64,000 nucleotides of DNA from Gemmatimonadota bacterium (lineage in GTDB: Bacteria > Gemmatimonadota > Gemmatimonadetes > Gemmatimonadales > Gemmatimonadaceae): the NCBI GenBank assembly GCA_003155795.1, contig PMEM01000004.1, positions 1 to 64,000 of the forward strand, in the 5' to 3' direction. The position numbers and the translations under genes are program-made. The first letter of the stretch is position 1, and every line of letters begins with the position of its first letter. This document shows, piece by piece, positions 51,593-61,496 of the stretch. The notes under the pieces were generated by a model, which was not told the origin of the DNA, did no database searches, and saw nothing but the letters and a program-made list of their open reading frames with translations.

Positions 51593-54048
51593 GACGCAGC
51601 CCCAGCAGGCTCATGGGCTTCGGAGGCTTCCATGAACACGTATCGGTTAACTCGTGATGTGTAGGAGTCTGCGTTTTCTCCTGAATCGCGTGGCACCTGT
51701 TGTCGGACACGTGTCGCGGCGCGTTGATAGGCGGCTTCCTGTGGGATGCCGGGATTCGCACGCATCTCCATGTCCATGTGACTCCCAGCTTGGGCCGTAT
51801 ATTGACGCTGATGCGACGGTGTTGTCGGTCCTGCTGTAGCTGGATCGATACCGTATGAAGCGCCGGATGATGCCACAGCCTGGCGCGCCGCTACGCGAGC
51901 AACTGACGCCACCTGTGATTGGACACTGGACCAACTGCCACCAGACTGCTGACGGATCGTCTGCACCATAGCTGTGATCCTCTGTGCGTGCGTAGCCGGG
52001 TTGCTACGTTCGTTGGCGTTCTGAGGTGCAGTTACAGATGCGGGTAACATTTCGGCGATAGTCCGCTCGCTTGAACCGTCTGCTCCAATCGCTGCCTTAC
52101 CGAGAGGGGATGCATGACTACCGCTGAGTCGCGACGCAATCGCGGGCTGATTCGCGAACTCGTCGTTGCTCAGGCCCGCAGATGTACGGTACTTCGCACC
52201 ACCAGCTTCGCGAATGGCAGCAATAGACTTCGACCCAGAAGGTGTTAGCCGAACGCGGCCCTTTGAATCGGTATTGAAATCACGGCCGGCCTGCATGGTT
52301 TGCGAGAGAGCGGCGCCAGCGTGATTGAGTCCCGCGACGCGCTCCGCGGTGGATGTCGAGGCGAGACGACCGGGTTCATCAAGCGTACCCCTACCTGTCG
52401 GCCCGAGTGAGGTCGCGGTCCTGCGTGCTGCTTGGACTGCCCGCGTTGCGACTGTGCCAGCCCCTGAAGCCAGACGATCGCCACCAGCCGCACCTAGACG
52501 GGCAATCGTGTGTTCACTCATCGGCTTGTCGCCTGCGCCAATGGAGCGCGGCAACATTGCTGACGACCACTGTCCGGCCAATCCGCCAGTCTGACGTGCG
52601 AACTCGCCACCCATTGCCTTGGTGGCGCTCCCAGCCTTGGACATAAAGCCCGCGCCAGCACCTGCCCCAATGAACGCGCCAGCGCCTGCTGTTCCAACGG
52701 CAAGTGCTGCCTTACCCGCGACAGCAAGGACGTCCCCGCCGGCAGCCATGAATCCACCCGAGAAGCTATTCAATGTCTGCCAGCCGATCTTGATGAGCGC
52801 AACGGTCGTTGCGAGAAGTACGAGATACCCGGTGAGAGTCGCCGCCGTGTTGTTGTTGTTATAGCTAGCGAGCTGATCGACACCGCCATAGTACAGTCCG
52901 GTCGCTAGTGCGATGACGAACGGCATTAGTGTCAGCGCGAGCATGTTCTTAAACCACCAAGAGCCAGCACCCTTTCCGAATCGAAACGGGACGAGTGCCA
53001 AGCACATGGGACCGATCGCGCAAGCGGCGGCGAATAGAGTCGCCAGAAACGCACCGGCGGCGAGTGTAACCGCCCCGATTAGCCATTCGACCACCCATGA
53101 AACAGTCTTGATGATCGAGTAATTCAGGATTTCATTCGCCAGATCGAATGGCGCTTTCAACACATCGATAGCCGTTCCAGCGATGCTATTGACGGTGGCG
53201 AGTGCCTGGTGTCGCCGATTGAATAATTCCTGGCATGTCCGGTCGACCTGCGCGGAGGCCCGCGGCGGAGCTTGACGCGCCATAGCTTTACAACTGTTGA
53301 GGTCTGTGTACTTCTTGAGCTGAGTGAGTTGGGCTGACTCATCTGCGGTCAGTGCAAATGAAGAATCTGTTTTTGCTTTGTCGGCCTTGGCTTGTAGCGC
53401 CGTGTACTGCGCAACAACACGATCGGCCATCTGACCCGCATCGGCTGTCCCCAGTGCAAGATCTTCATCTGTTGGAGTGTTCGCGGAGTTTTGTACCGCC
53501 TCATGTACTAACTGGGATCCGAATATTGCTGACTGACGAAAGCCGTTGATGACCACATCGTAGTTCTGAATGACGAGCGCCATCGCAATGGTAAGTGCGA
53601 TCGCTTTCCCTGTACTTGCAGGTGCCTTCTTTCCGTCAAAGATCCCGGCGAACACGATCTCAAGCATGGCAAATGTGCCCAAGAGCGAAAGAGCGATGAC
53701 CTTAAAATGATCCATGAGATTCAGGATCATTGTTGGTTTCCCTGAACCTCCGAGGAGTATCGAGGTAACGCAGCTAAAGGAGAACCCCGTCAACGGCGGC
53801 GGAGATAACAGGCGATTCACATCGCCTGGAATACCGTCAGTATTCGGTTGGCATGAAACAGGTACGTCGGCGAAGGCAACACTTGGGGTCGCTGCAACGG
53901 CGCCGACGCCCCCGAACCCAAGTGCGAGTACCAGCATTCCGCGACGTACGGCGGTTCTTGCACGGAAGGAGAATGGTAAATAAACAAGGATATGTGCAAG
54001 GAGCTTGGGCACGTGACCACCAGATGGCGATAGTACGTAAGACGCCAA
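51589..54048 (-). CDS. VirB6/TrbL-like polytopic membrane protein
   Basis: An 819-residue protein with a signal-like N-terminus (GMLVLALGFGGVGAVAATP ... AFA). At least five hydrophobic helices lie between about residues 110 and 430, followed by a long Ala/Ser/Gln-rich soluble C-terminal half. This is the VirB6/TrbL plan; these proteins form the inner-membrane pore of the T4SS. The start is unclear: TTG at 54048, GTG at 54012 or ATG at 53937. It is preceded by a transfer-regulon motif and overlaps the STAS-like gene by four bases. Confidence 0.8.
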   Translation of the reverse strand: MASYVLSPSGGHVPKLLAHILVYLPFSFRARTAVRRGMLVLALGFGGVGAVAATPSVAFADVPVSCQPNTDGIPGDVNRLLSPPPLTGFSFSCVTSILLGGSGKPTMILNLMDHFKVIALSLLGTFAMLEIVFAGIFDGKKAPASTGKAIALTIAMALVIQNYDVVINGFRQSAIFGSQLVHEAVQNSANTPTDEDLALGTADAGQMADRVVAQYTALQAKADKAKTDSSFALTADESAQLTQLKKYTDLNSCKAMARQAPPRASAQVDRTCQELFNRRHQALATVNSIAGTAIDVLKAPFDLANEILNYSIIKTVSWVVEWLIGAVTLAAGAFLATLFAAACAIGPMCLALVPFRFGKGAGSWWFKNMLALTLMPFVIALATGLYYGGVDQLASYNNNNTAATLTGYLVLLATTVALIKIGWQTLNSFSGGFMAAGGDVLAVAGKAALAVGTAGAGAFIGAGAGAGFMSKAGSATKAMGGEFARQTGGLAGQWSSAMLPRSIGAGDKPMSEHTIARLGAAGGDRLASGAGTVATRAVQAARRTATSLGPTGRGTLDEPGRLASTSTAERVAGLNHAGAALSQTMQAGRDFNTDSKGRVRLTPSGSKSIAAIREAGGAKYRTSAGLSNDEFANQPAIASRLSGSHASPLGKAAIGADGSSERTIAEMLPASVTAPQNANERSNPATHAQRITAMVQTIRQQSGGSWSSVQSQVASVARVAARQAVASSGASYGIDPATAGPTTPSHQRQYTAQAGSHMDMEMRANPGIPQEAAYQRAATRVRQQVPRDSGENADSYTSRVNRYVFMEASEAHEPAGAAS

Positions 54049-54080
54049 CCAGACAATCGTGTCAGGTCAAAGTCCTACGA

Positions 54081-54102
54081 GCAAGTTGTCAGTCCTACAA
54101 TT
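54081..54102 (-). promoter_or_regulatory. transfer-regulon motif copy (before VirB6)
   Basis: Read leftward: AATTGTAGGACTGACAACTT. It lies about 33 bp upstream of the VirB6-like gene's first possible start. A partial second copy (CGTAGGACT at 54071-54079) follows 10 bases downstream. It divides the long leftward operon into two probable transcription units. Confidence 0.65.
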
Positions 54103-54107
54103 CGTTT

Positions 54108-54131
54108 CCGACATCGAGCATCCGATGTCGG
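54108..54131 (-). terminator. hairpin between VirB5-like block and VirB6
   Basis: CCGACATCG (54108-54116) and CGATGTCGG (54123-54131) form a perfect 9-bp stem with a 6-base loop. No U-run follows, so it may be a weak or factor-dependent terminator, or a processing site, ahead of the next promoter motif. Confidence 0.5.
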
Positions 54132-54224
54132 GGTGCGGCACCCACCCCGGAGTGGCGGAACCGCGGTCCTGTTATCCTTGGTAACGACCTGGGTCAGAGG
54201 TTACCAATTTAGTATCGACCATCA

Positions 54225-55208
54225 TTATCGAACGATTGATAAATCTACTGCGCGACTCATGAAGTCCTTTCGGATTTCTTTTCGAGCCTGTAGCGCAGCG
54301 ACCCGTGACTTTGAGGCTTCGATCAACGCCAGCATCTGCTGGTCATTGGCGGCAGCGATCTCGGCAGAGGCAGTTACTAAGGGTGCTGCGCCAGGAGAGA
54401 GTGGCCCACAGGTTCCATCGTTATCAGGTGCGACCCAACGTTGGGCGCCGTTTGCGTCAACCGTTGGGCACGCGAACGATCCGTCCGGGGCGCGTTCTGG
54501 CCGCGAGACAAGACGGTCCGCAAGCTGATTCAACGTCGTACGATTCGCACTCGCGGCAGCGTCAGCTCTATCAGCTAACTCCAGCGCCGCCTTCAATTCC
54601 CCATCAACAACCTGTAATGATTTGTCAGAGCCAACGGACGTGTTAACGTTGAAGATCCGTTGGTATGTCGCCTTGCGTGTGGCCGCGTCAGGATCCGGCT
54701 GACCGGCGTCAGTTGCCAGGGACATCGCAGACTGAAGTGACGGTAGGCGCTGGTCGATGCCACGATTCACAACTGTCCGAAGGAAATCAAACCGAGCCTG
54801 TGTAGCGGCGGCTGTTTGCTGTGTATTGCAGACTGCAGCCAATCCGAATGTCGCCGCGTATTGGTCAGCTTTGGCCCCTGCCTGGGCAGCAGTAGCGTAG
54901 GCATTGCCAGCCATGCTGGCAGCGAGATCAGTGGTTGGCACTCCAGTGAACTTCACTCCGCTCGAGATCTTCTGCAGTGTCCCAGTCACCTGCTGGCTCT
55001 GCTGCACAAGGCTTGTCAATCGCTGCACCGCGGCATCGCTTTTACATGCGGCGCTAACGACTTCGTTGTCGGTGAGGCTTCGCGTGGCGTTGTTCAGAAG
55101 CGACGTAACCGCTGCGTTGGCTCCCCCCTGAGCAACTACTCTGGTGGATGCGCCGGCGAGTGATCCAACGGCGAGACAAATATGGGCAATACGAGATGCT
55201 CTGCGCAT
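54225..55208 (-). CDS. exported protein, TrbJ/VirB5-like candidate (1 of 4)
   Basis: 327 residues with a signal peptide (MRRASRIAHICLAVGSLAG ... VAQ). The mature part is mostly helical and Ala-rich with several cysteines. This resembles VirB5/TrbJ-type periplasmic pilus-tip proteins in general plan only. Its ATG overlaps the stop of the previous gene by one base (TGATG). It is the last of four consecutive exported proteins between VirB4- and VirB6-like genes, the place where TrbJ is found in trb operons. Confidence 0.6.
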   Translation of the reverse strand: MRRASRIAHICLAVGSLAGASTRVVAQGGANAAVTSLLNNATRSLTDNEVVSAACKSDAAVQRLTSLVQQSQQVTGTLQKISSGVKFTGVPTTDLAASMAGNAYATAAQAGAKADQYAATFGLAAVCNTQQTAAATQARFDFLRTVVNRGIDQRLPSLQSAMSLATDAGQPDPDAATRKATYQRIFNVNTSVGSDKSLQVVDGELKAALELADRADAAASANRTTLNQLADRLVSRPERAPDGSFACPTVDANGAQRWVAPDNDGTCGPLSPGAAPLVTASAEIAAANDQQMLALIEASKSRVAALQARKEIRKDFMSRAVDLSIVR

Positions 55209-56035
55209 CAGCGGACTCCGGGGAGGATGGTATTCTTGACGGTTGTCGATATCTGCTGGCGTAGTTCACGTTTAAGGACCAGGTGTGCATCTAGTTCGAG
55301 CGCGCTACCGCGAGTCGCTGTTCGCGCGCCATCAAGATATGTACGCGCGGCAGCAGCCTCCGCCTGAATGCGCGAAGCTTCGGTTTCGCCGGCCGTGTTG
55401 GACATAATCGATTGCGCTCTCGGGTCCAGCGATTGAGCAACGTCGTTGGAGGCTTGCTCCAATGAAGCTGATGAAGATAGCGTCCTCGACACAAGCGCAG
55501 CCTCGTATGGATCGGTTAGTGTCATTCCTCCACTCCGATCACCTCTCACGCTTGCGAGGACGTCGAGTGATGCATCGCCAATTACGTACCGACTACGGTC
55601 GGCATCGCTCGGTGTCACGAGACTCTTCTGGATACTACTGGGCATGTCCAGGCGGACGGCTTGATCAAGTGCAGCATGGATCAAGGTTGCGAAAGTCTGA
55701 ATACGGATATCCGCGTCAGCCGTTGCGGACTCGTAACCGTTCCGAGCACTGAACGCCGCGAATGTCATGCCGAGTGCTTTTACGGCTGCCGCTCGCGCGC
55801 CGCGCCCAGCATCGAACGCGGGGTCTCCGGAACCGGCAAGACACATTGGCCTTCCCAGCACTTGTACTGACAAGCTCGCCATCGACCAGCACTTCCCGCC
55901 GAGCGCAGAAGCGACCTTGCCGGCGAGCGCATCGACCGGCGATGAAACGAGTTTGGCAATCGACGATGGCGAGAATGCAGTGATGTTGATGCCCGCGATT
56001 GCAAGCATTAGGGGTCCGCGAAGGATTCCGACCAT
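55208..56035 (-). CDS. exported/membrane protein (2 of 4)
   Basis: 275 residues (MVGILRGPLMLAIAGINIT). The first 20 residues are hydrophobic, either a signal peptide or an anchor. The rest is Ala/Ser-rich with two cysteines near the start (KCWSMA, PMCLAG). It overlaps both neighbours by one base, so it is tightly coupled with them. Family not recognised; grouped with its neighbours by position and composition. Confidence 0.55.
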   Translation of the reverse strand: MVGILRGPLMLAIAGINITAFSPSSIAKLVSSPVDALAGKVASALGGKCWSMASLSVQVLGRPMCLAGSGDPAFDAGRGARAAAVKALGMTFAAFSARNGYESATADADIRIQTFATLIHAALDQAVRLDMPSSIQKSLVTPSDADRSRYVIGDASLDVLASVRGDRSGGMTLTDPYEAALVSRTLSSSASLEQASNDVAQSLDPRAQSIMSNTAGETEASRIQAEAAAARTYLDGARTATRGSALELDAHLVLKRELRQQISTTVKNTILPGVR

Positions 56036-56850
56036 TATCTTCCCCCTGTCAGAATAGCGCCGATGGCTGTGTGTGAACCCGACCCCGCAGCTATTTCGTC
56101 GATCATGTTGCGAAGGTCTGCTATAGCGTAAGTCAACCGGAGGTTGCCAGCGAGTGCACGCCGGACCGCTAGATCGGCCCCTACCTGTTTCGATTGACCG
56201 CTAGACGGTGATTCACTGGAAAACGATGCTTCGTACGCTGCGGTTGTTGCGCCGAGATCGTTGGCAGCAGAATCTGCCGAGATGGCTGTTGCGAGCGAAC
56301 TGGTACCGCTGCGCTGAAATGCGGCAAGCGACTGGGCGTAGCGTTGAGTTGAGCCTGTTGTTGCGAGATTTCCCGCTGTCGCAATTCGATCGAAGGCATT
56401 GCTTCCCTGAGTACGTCTTCCGCTTCCGAGAACATTGTTCAGCCAGGCGGCGGACAGGTCCGAGAAGGCCGTTGCAGTGAAGCTGAGGCCGCCATCACCG
56501 AAGCGAAGTTGCGACCCAGGCGCGTCACCAAGGGCAAGGAGCCGCTCAGTGCTGATGACGCCCTGCAGTTTCTTGAACCGATCGACGTCCTCTAGGAGCT
56601 GCTTCGTGAGAACCGCATTTCTGTTCGTAGCCGCAGACATTGTTGTACATGCGAGAACAGTACTTCCGAGGAATGCTATGGCAAGGTTACCATTCGCTTT
56701 GGGAATGCCAGCCAGGCCCGTGAGTCCACTTGCCATGCCGCTCGCAATACTTGACCGAGTACAGTCTGCAACGCTAGAAGCTGACTGGCCAGTCGCGGAA
56801 TACAGTGGAATCGATAGAGCGGACGCGAGCGCTATCCAATGGCTGCGCAT
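56035..56850 (-). CDS. exported protein (3 of 4)
   Basis: 271 residues with a signal peptide (MRSHWIALASALSIPLYSA). The mature part is Ala/Ser/Gly-rich and helical, with a short charged coiled-coil section (LTKQLLEDVDRFKKLQG). It shares one-base overlaps with both neighbours. No known family; it probably acts in the periplasm with the VirB4/VirB6-like proteins. Confidence 0.55.
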   Translation of the reverse strand: MRSHWIALASALSIPLYSATGQSASSVADCTRSSIASGMASGLTGLAGIPKANGNLAIAFLGSTVLACTTMSAATNRNAVLTKQLLEDVDRFKKLQGVISTERLLALGDAPGSQLRFGDGGLSFTATAFSDLSAAWLNNVLGSGRRTQGSNAFDRIATAGNLATTGSTQRYAQSLAAFQRSGTSSLATAISADSAANDLGATTAAYEASFSSESPSSGQSKQVGADLAVRRALAGNLRLTYAIADLRNMIDEIAAGSGSHTAIGAILTGGR

Positions 56851-57683
56851 CAGTGACCCCCTTCATTGAGTGCATGCTGGATAACTCGGCTACGGGCAGC
56901 GCGCGCGCGGCTTGCAGCTTTCGCCGCTCGCACGACCTCCTCGGCGGCGTCGAGTCGTAAAGACGATTCAACCCCTCGGCTTTGGTCGAGTCCAGCCTTC
57001 GCTCCCAATATCTCTGCCCTGCTCTGACCTGCCATCCCAGTAGGGCCAGCTCGAACAGCGCCAGCCAGATCGTTCCCTGTTGTCGCCAGGTCTGCTCCTG
57101 TTACGATCGCACTTCGTCCGGAGAGACCCACTCGTTGGAGAACCGTCGCATACTCCGCTGTACCGCCCTGGTCGTTGGCCGCGGCCAAACTTGCTACCTG
57201 GCTTGCCATCTGACCGAGAGGATCAATTGCGGCGTTGGCAGATGATGCTGCGAGGTAGCGTTGGGCTTCCTCAGCCACGTTGACAACCTCAGTGGTTCCA
57301 TTTGCGTAGCGTACACGGACTACTCCATCGGGGTGAATCAGTGTCCAAGCAGCAGCAAAGGCGCGGGGGACAGGAACGCGTGGTCGCGTGACTGTCTGAA
57401 GCAACGAATCGTATTGGACGACCGTGGCGCTGTTGCGCCCCGTTGCCTCAGTTATTGCTCGCATGAGTGGTACTGATGCGTTCACAGCCCCGAGTCGCAT
57501 TAGCTCTGCTTCTGCGTTCGCCGCTAGGCTTTTGAAAAGTCCTGGGTCGGTGTACTTACAAAAGGTGCCGTGGCGCGGGGCTAAAGGGCATTTGTAGTAT
57601 ACAAACGCAGACTGCGTGGATGCCAACGCTATCAATGCCGCCGTCACCAGTACGGATCGAACCCTACTTCTCACCTGCGTCAA
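56850..57683 (-). CDS. exported protein, TrbJ-like position (4 of 4)
   Basis: 277 residues. The first 28 form a signal peptide (RSVLVTAALIALASTQSAF). The mature part starts with two close cysteines (YYKCPLAPRHGTFCKY) and then Ala-rich helices, ending in a basic helix (AAKAASRARAARSRV). The ATG overlaps the VirB4-like stop by four bases (ATGA). Directly after VirB4 is a usual place for VirB5/TrbJ, which makes this the best candidate for that role among the four. Confidence 0.55.
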   Translation of the reverse strand: MTQVRSRVRSVLVTAALIALASTQSAFVYYKCPLAPRHGTFCKYTDPGLFKSLAANAEAELMRLGAVNASVPLMRAITEATGRNSATVVQYDSLLQTVTRPRVPVPRAFAAAWTLIHPDGVVRVRYANGTTEVVNVAEEAQRYLAASSANAAIDPLGQMASQVASLAAANDQGGTAEYATVLQRVGLSGRSAIVTGADLATTGNDLAGAVRAGPTGMAGQSRAEILGAKAGLDQSRGVESSLRLDAAEEVVRAAKAASRARAARSRVIQHALNEGGH

Positions 57684-60600
57684 GAATCCTCCGAGGTTAC
57701 AGTAGACACTCGCGCACGGCGGCGCGGTGGAGCAGCATGGGCGACTACAGAGTCTGCCACACTCTCGCGATCGGTTGTCTCCAACACAACCACTTCGTCA
57801 GCGGATGCGTGGCGCTGCTGACCGGGATTCACTGATGCAACACCCCATGCGGCAACGTCGTGTGTCTGTATGGATTCGCTGGACTCATTCATCACTGTCA
57901 CATTTGCGACATCCGACTCAATCTCGTAGTCCGGACTCTCTGTCCTCGGTTCGCCGGCAGTGAGTGCCAGACGCTCATACGGCTCGGGCCACGGAATCAC
58001 GGTCTCATTTACATCCGCATCTTCGATATCGGTGGGGGCAACATTATCGCTCCCAGCCCATCTTGGATCCTCACCAACGCCCGCCAGTATCTGACTCTCA
58101 CATTCCCGGAACTCACGCCGAGCTTCCTGCGCCAGCCCGACGATAATGTCATCATCCGGGAACCGGTCAACTGTTACATCCGGGAATGGGCTGCCTCTTA
58201 CGGCACCCTCTGGGAAGATGGCTCCTAGCGCATACGCCATCTCAAAGTGCGACAAGCCGAATCGAGTGCCGGGACCAAAGCGTTCTGCCATTCTGGTGCG
58301 TGCCGTTTTGTCTCGCGGGTTGGATGACTCCCACCAGAGCTGAACGGGAATCGGATAGACACCGATGTCAGCGAACATCTCTTCGCTGGTGCCGTTTGTG
58401 GGGTTTGTGCGACGTTGGCGCATGATGGCCTCACCATATCGGCCAGGGTCAGTCGTTAGGCTCATTGCGCGCTCACCAACGACGGCGAGATTGTTCTCGC
58501 GAAAGGCCTTAGCCGTAGCTTCGTCCTTTGCGTGCATAAGAAACCACACCGTCCCAGCGGCTTGCTTAATCGGGCCACCGAATTCAGCGAACTCTGGAAG
58601 GCTGAGATCTGGGTAGCCTTGGAACATCGTGTTCACCGCCAGACCCAAACGGCGAGCTTGACGATATCCACGCACAACCTCTCGAGCGAACCGAACATTC
58701 GGAAGCAACTCTGCGCACTCATCGAACAGCCAATACGTACCGCGTCCCTCAGATGACGTCGAGTTAAGCAGCGCCTTTTGAGTGAACGCACCGCAAATGA
58801 CTGATATCAGATACGCCGTAACCAACGTCGGTCCCATGTTCTGGACCCGGAAAAAGTCGACGACGACAAGCGGCTTTTTGAGATCTACCGAGTTTGGAGT
58901 GTCAAATAGAGGTGCATTTGCTCCAACCTGGCCAGTCAGTCTGCACCGGACGTATGGTTTAAGTCGTGTGACGATATCCTTGGCGATGCCTTCATAGCGT
59001 GGTGCATCTGGGTTGGTGTAACGCCTGAAGCGTTCACGGACATCACCCAACAACACCTCGTACTGCACGGGATCTTCATCATGGGAGATAGCCGCGCCCA
59101 TTGCCCGTTCCGACTCTTGCAAAGCGTCGTTCACTACTTCCTGAATGATCGCGCTGAAGTCTGCTTCCTCGTCAGGACGCGGCATAACAAGCGTCAAGAC
59201 CAGATTCGTGTTTCCGCCAACGTGAGCTGCGAGGAATTCGCGTCGATCCTCCTCCTTCAATGCGAAGTACGTTGGAGGAATGTAAAACGAATTGAACCCT
59301 TGCTTACTGCCGTGGCTTGCTTCGTAGTATGTACCGCCCACGATGTTGCAAAGGGGTTTATACGTCCCAGCAGAGTCCGCAATGCAAACATCCACGTCGC
59401 CGCGGACGAGTGCAGGTATGATGTCGATCTCCTGCCCGTTGAAACCTTTTCCAGATCCAGTGACGCCCGTAAAGATCCGATTTCGATTCAGCAAATCCCA
59501 ATCGAATGGATCGTAGCCGAAAGGTTCTCCGCTTCGTGTCTTGAATACCCGCACCGGCTTTTTCGAACCCTTCCAAGGCTCAAACACAGGGCTCAAGGCA
59601 ACGACCTCGTGAGTGAACAACACAAGTCGAGGATTCTTGTTATTCGCAACGACGAATGGGAGAGCCTCGCGGAAGTACCGATCGGCACTCACCGTCTCCG
59701 GCACCATGCGTGAATCGTTCACTTCCGAGAAATACTGCTGAACTTGGATTTGTTTTTTCTTGAGATCATCCTGCGACTCCGCAGGGAACGTCAGCGTTAT
59801 TTCGACACCGAAGGGACGTGCAGCAGAATCAGCAAGCAATGCTTCGTGCCTTTCTTGCTTCTCTGTAGAAGCCATCCTGTTCCCTACATCTTCCCGGGGG
59901 GAGAACGCATTTTGCCGATTCGCTCTTTCAGCAGCGTCGGCAGCCTTTTTGAGCCGTTTGATTTCCGCTTGTTTCGATCGTGCTGACGCACGAATGGTGT
60001 ACGTGCATTCAAACGGTAGGCTCTCCCGAAAGTAGCGAAGCATCTCAGGGTCGGCATGCGATGGCGCCATGAACATTCGCATCACACCCATGATCCGTCC
60101 GTCAATTACGACGTAATCCGGCTTGGCCTCATAGGCGACAGAACCCAACTGTGCGCGAGTCGTTTGCGGGTAGTAATCGGCCGCGCGAGGGTCTTGGCTG
60201 AGTATCACTTTGCGAGTTGCAGGACTGACTCCTGCAAATACAAAGTGATTTGGCTCCGGCCGGCGTGACGGCTGATAACGAGCGAACCTCTCTGGCGACC
60301 ATAGGCAGCTCGCAGCGTACCTGTCGAGCCCCAGATTATCGAGTTGCTCCGGAGCAAAGCCGGCATTCTGGAGAGCAGACACGAACGAGCGGGCCCTTTC
60401 CTCGAAGAAGCGCAGTCGGGTGGCGAAGTTCGCCCGCGCCTCGGCTGCCTCCTGAACAGCGTCGAGCTTCTTGCCAGCAACCGACGACACGATGTCGCCA
60501 ACCAATCGGACTACTCCAGCACCGCGCTTCTCGGGAGCGACGCGGAGGAACACGTGGATCTGTGTGTCCAAGAATGGTGCTGTTGGATGGGTTGCGAAAT

Positions 60601-61036
60601 ATTCGAGCTGCCTGCGCCAAACCCTCTTGATGAAAAGAAGCGCGGCCGTGCGTGGTTTGGAGGCTTCGTCAAATGCTTTGAGGATCGGTCCCGAATCCTT
60701 GATTCGCCGAATCCGGATGATCGCCTCGCATCCCTCCTCCAGGGAGTTGAATGCTGATGCGAGACGCTCAACGCGCATCACCACATCTTCGGAACCTCTT
60801 AGGTCCGTTGCGACCCCGGTTATCCTGAATCCAGCTACCACGGATTCGTCAGTCAGGACATAAAGTTTGTGGGTGATTTCTTCGAGGGGAATCAGATCAT
60901 AGAACGGACGAATATGCCCCTCTGTAAACTTCCAGATATCTACCCAACCCGCGCGACGGTGGAGTACGAGATACACGACAGCCGCCCCCACCAGGAAGGC
61001 GACCATCGTAAGTAGTGTCCCAATTGCTGAACCCAT
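57680..61036 (-). CDS. virB4: VirB4/TrbE-like T4SS ATPase
   Basis: An 1118-residue VirB4-family ATPase. Two short hydrophobic segments lie near the N-terminus (about 5-27), so it may contact the membrane by itself. Walker A is GVTGSGKG at 524-531 and Walker B is YWLFDECAELL near 790. The N-terminal 500 residues correspond to the VirB4 partner domain; the tail of about 150 residues is acidic and not conserved. VirB4 energises pilus assembly and substrate transfer. It is preceded by the VirB3-like gene by 24 bp and overlaps the next gene. Confidence 0.9.
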   Translation of the reverse strand: MGSAIGTLLTMVAFLVGAAVVYLVLHRRAGWVDIWKFTEGHIRPFYDLIPLEEITHKLYVLTDESVVAGFRITGVATDLRGSEDVVMRVERLASAFNSLEEGCEAIIRIRRIKDSGPILKAFDEASKPRTAALLFIKRVWRRQLEYFATHPTAPFLDTQIHVFLRVAPEKRGAGVVRLVGDIVSSVAGKKLDAVQEAAEARANFATRLRFFEERARSFVSALQNAGFAPEQLDNLGLDRYAASCLWSPERFARYQPSRRPEPNHFVFAGVSPATRKVILSQDPRAADYYPQTTRAQLGSVAYEAKPDYVVIDGRIMGVMRMFMAPSHADPEMLRYFRESLPFECTYTIRASARSKQAEIKRLKKAADAAERANRQNAFSPREDVGNRMASTEKQERHEALLADSAARPFGVEITLTFPAESQDDLKKKQIQVQQYFSEVNDSRMVPETVSADRYFREALPFVVANNKNPRLVLFTHEVVALSPVFEPWKGSKKPVRVFKTRSGEPFGYDPFDWDLLNRNRIFTGVTGSGKGFNGQEIDIIPALVRGDVDVCIADSAGTYKPLCNIVGGTYYEASHGSKQGFNSFYIPPTYFALKEEDRREFLAAHVGGNTNLVLTLVMPRPDEEADFSAIIQEVVNDALQESERAMGAAISHDEDPVQYEVLLGDVRERFRRYTNPDAPRYEGIAKDIVTRLKPYVRCRLTGQVGANAPLFDTPNSVDLKKPLVVVDFFRVQNMGPTLVTAYLISVICGAFTQKALLNSTSSEGRGTYWLFDECAELLPNVRFAREVVRGYRQARRLGLAVNTMFQGYPDLSLPEFAEFGGPIKQAAGTVWFLMHAKDEATAKAFRENNLAVVGERAMSLTTDPGRYGEAIMRQRRTNPTNGTSEEMFADIGVYPIPVQLWWESSNPRDKTARTRMAERFGPGTRFGLSHFEMAYALGAIFPEGAVRGSPFPDVTVDRFPDDDIIVGLAQEARREFRECESQILAGVGEDPRWAGSDNVAPTDIEDADVNETVIPWPEPYERLALTAGEPRTESPDYEIESDVANVTVMNESSESIQTHDVAAWGVASVNPGQQRHASADEVVVLETTDRESVADSVVAHAAPPRRRARVSTVTSEDS

Positions 61037-61060
61037 AATGCGTCCGCTCCGAAAAGCCTA

Positions 61061-61465
61061 TTAGAGACGAAACAAAATCCAGTAGATCGCGCCTGCTCCG
61101 GCGAGGAACAACAACAACAAACCAGGAGATAGCTCACTCTTTTTGTGTAATCGGGTGAGGAATGGATCACCTTTCCTCAACGACACGTCAGTTGCGTAGG
61201 GAGCGAATACAGACTGGCCATAACGGGCGTAATCCCACTGATATCGAACCCAATCCTTGAACGAACCGGGAGGGAACGATCGCAACACGCCCAACACGAA
61301 CGCTGCATCAACGCAAAACGTGAGGATGATCAGATAAAGCGGTGGATGCGCAACTACAGTCACGAAGATGCCGGGGCCGAATAGGAAAACCCATTCGCCC
61401 ATTGAAAACGGACCAAGGCGAGCGACGCGCTGCTCGCGATCCGCGATCTTTCGGCCCCGGCTCAT
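61061..61465 (-). CDS. virB3: VirB3-like membrane protein
   Basis: 134 residues. Hydrophobic helices at about 27-62 and 112-133 and a basic N-terminus suit a VirB3/TrbD role as a small inner-membrane partner of VirB4. Evidence is mainly position (between VirB2- and VirB4-like genes) and topology. The protein is slightly longer than usual VirB3 and has a separate C-terminal membrane helix. Confidence 0.65.
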   Translation of the reverse strand: MSRGRKIADREQRVARLGPFSMGEWVFLFGPGIFVTVVAHPPLYLIILTFCVDAAFVLGVLRSFPPGSFKDWVRYQWDYARYGQSVFAPYATDVSLRKGDPFLTRLHKKSELSPGLLLLFLAGAGAIYWILFRL

Positions 61466-61496
61466 CGTGTGGTATCAGCTCGTGGAGGGCTGTTGA

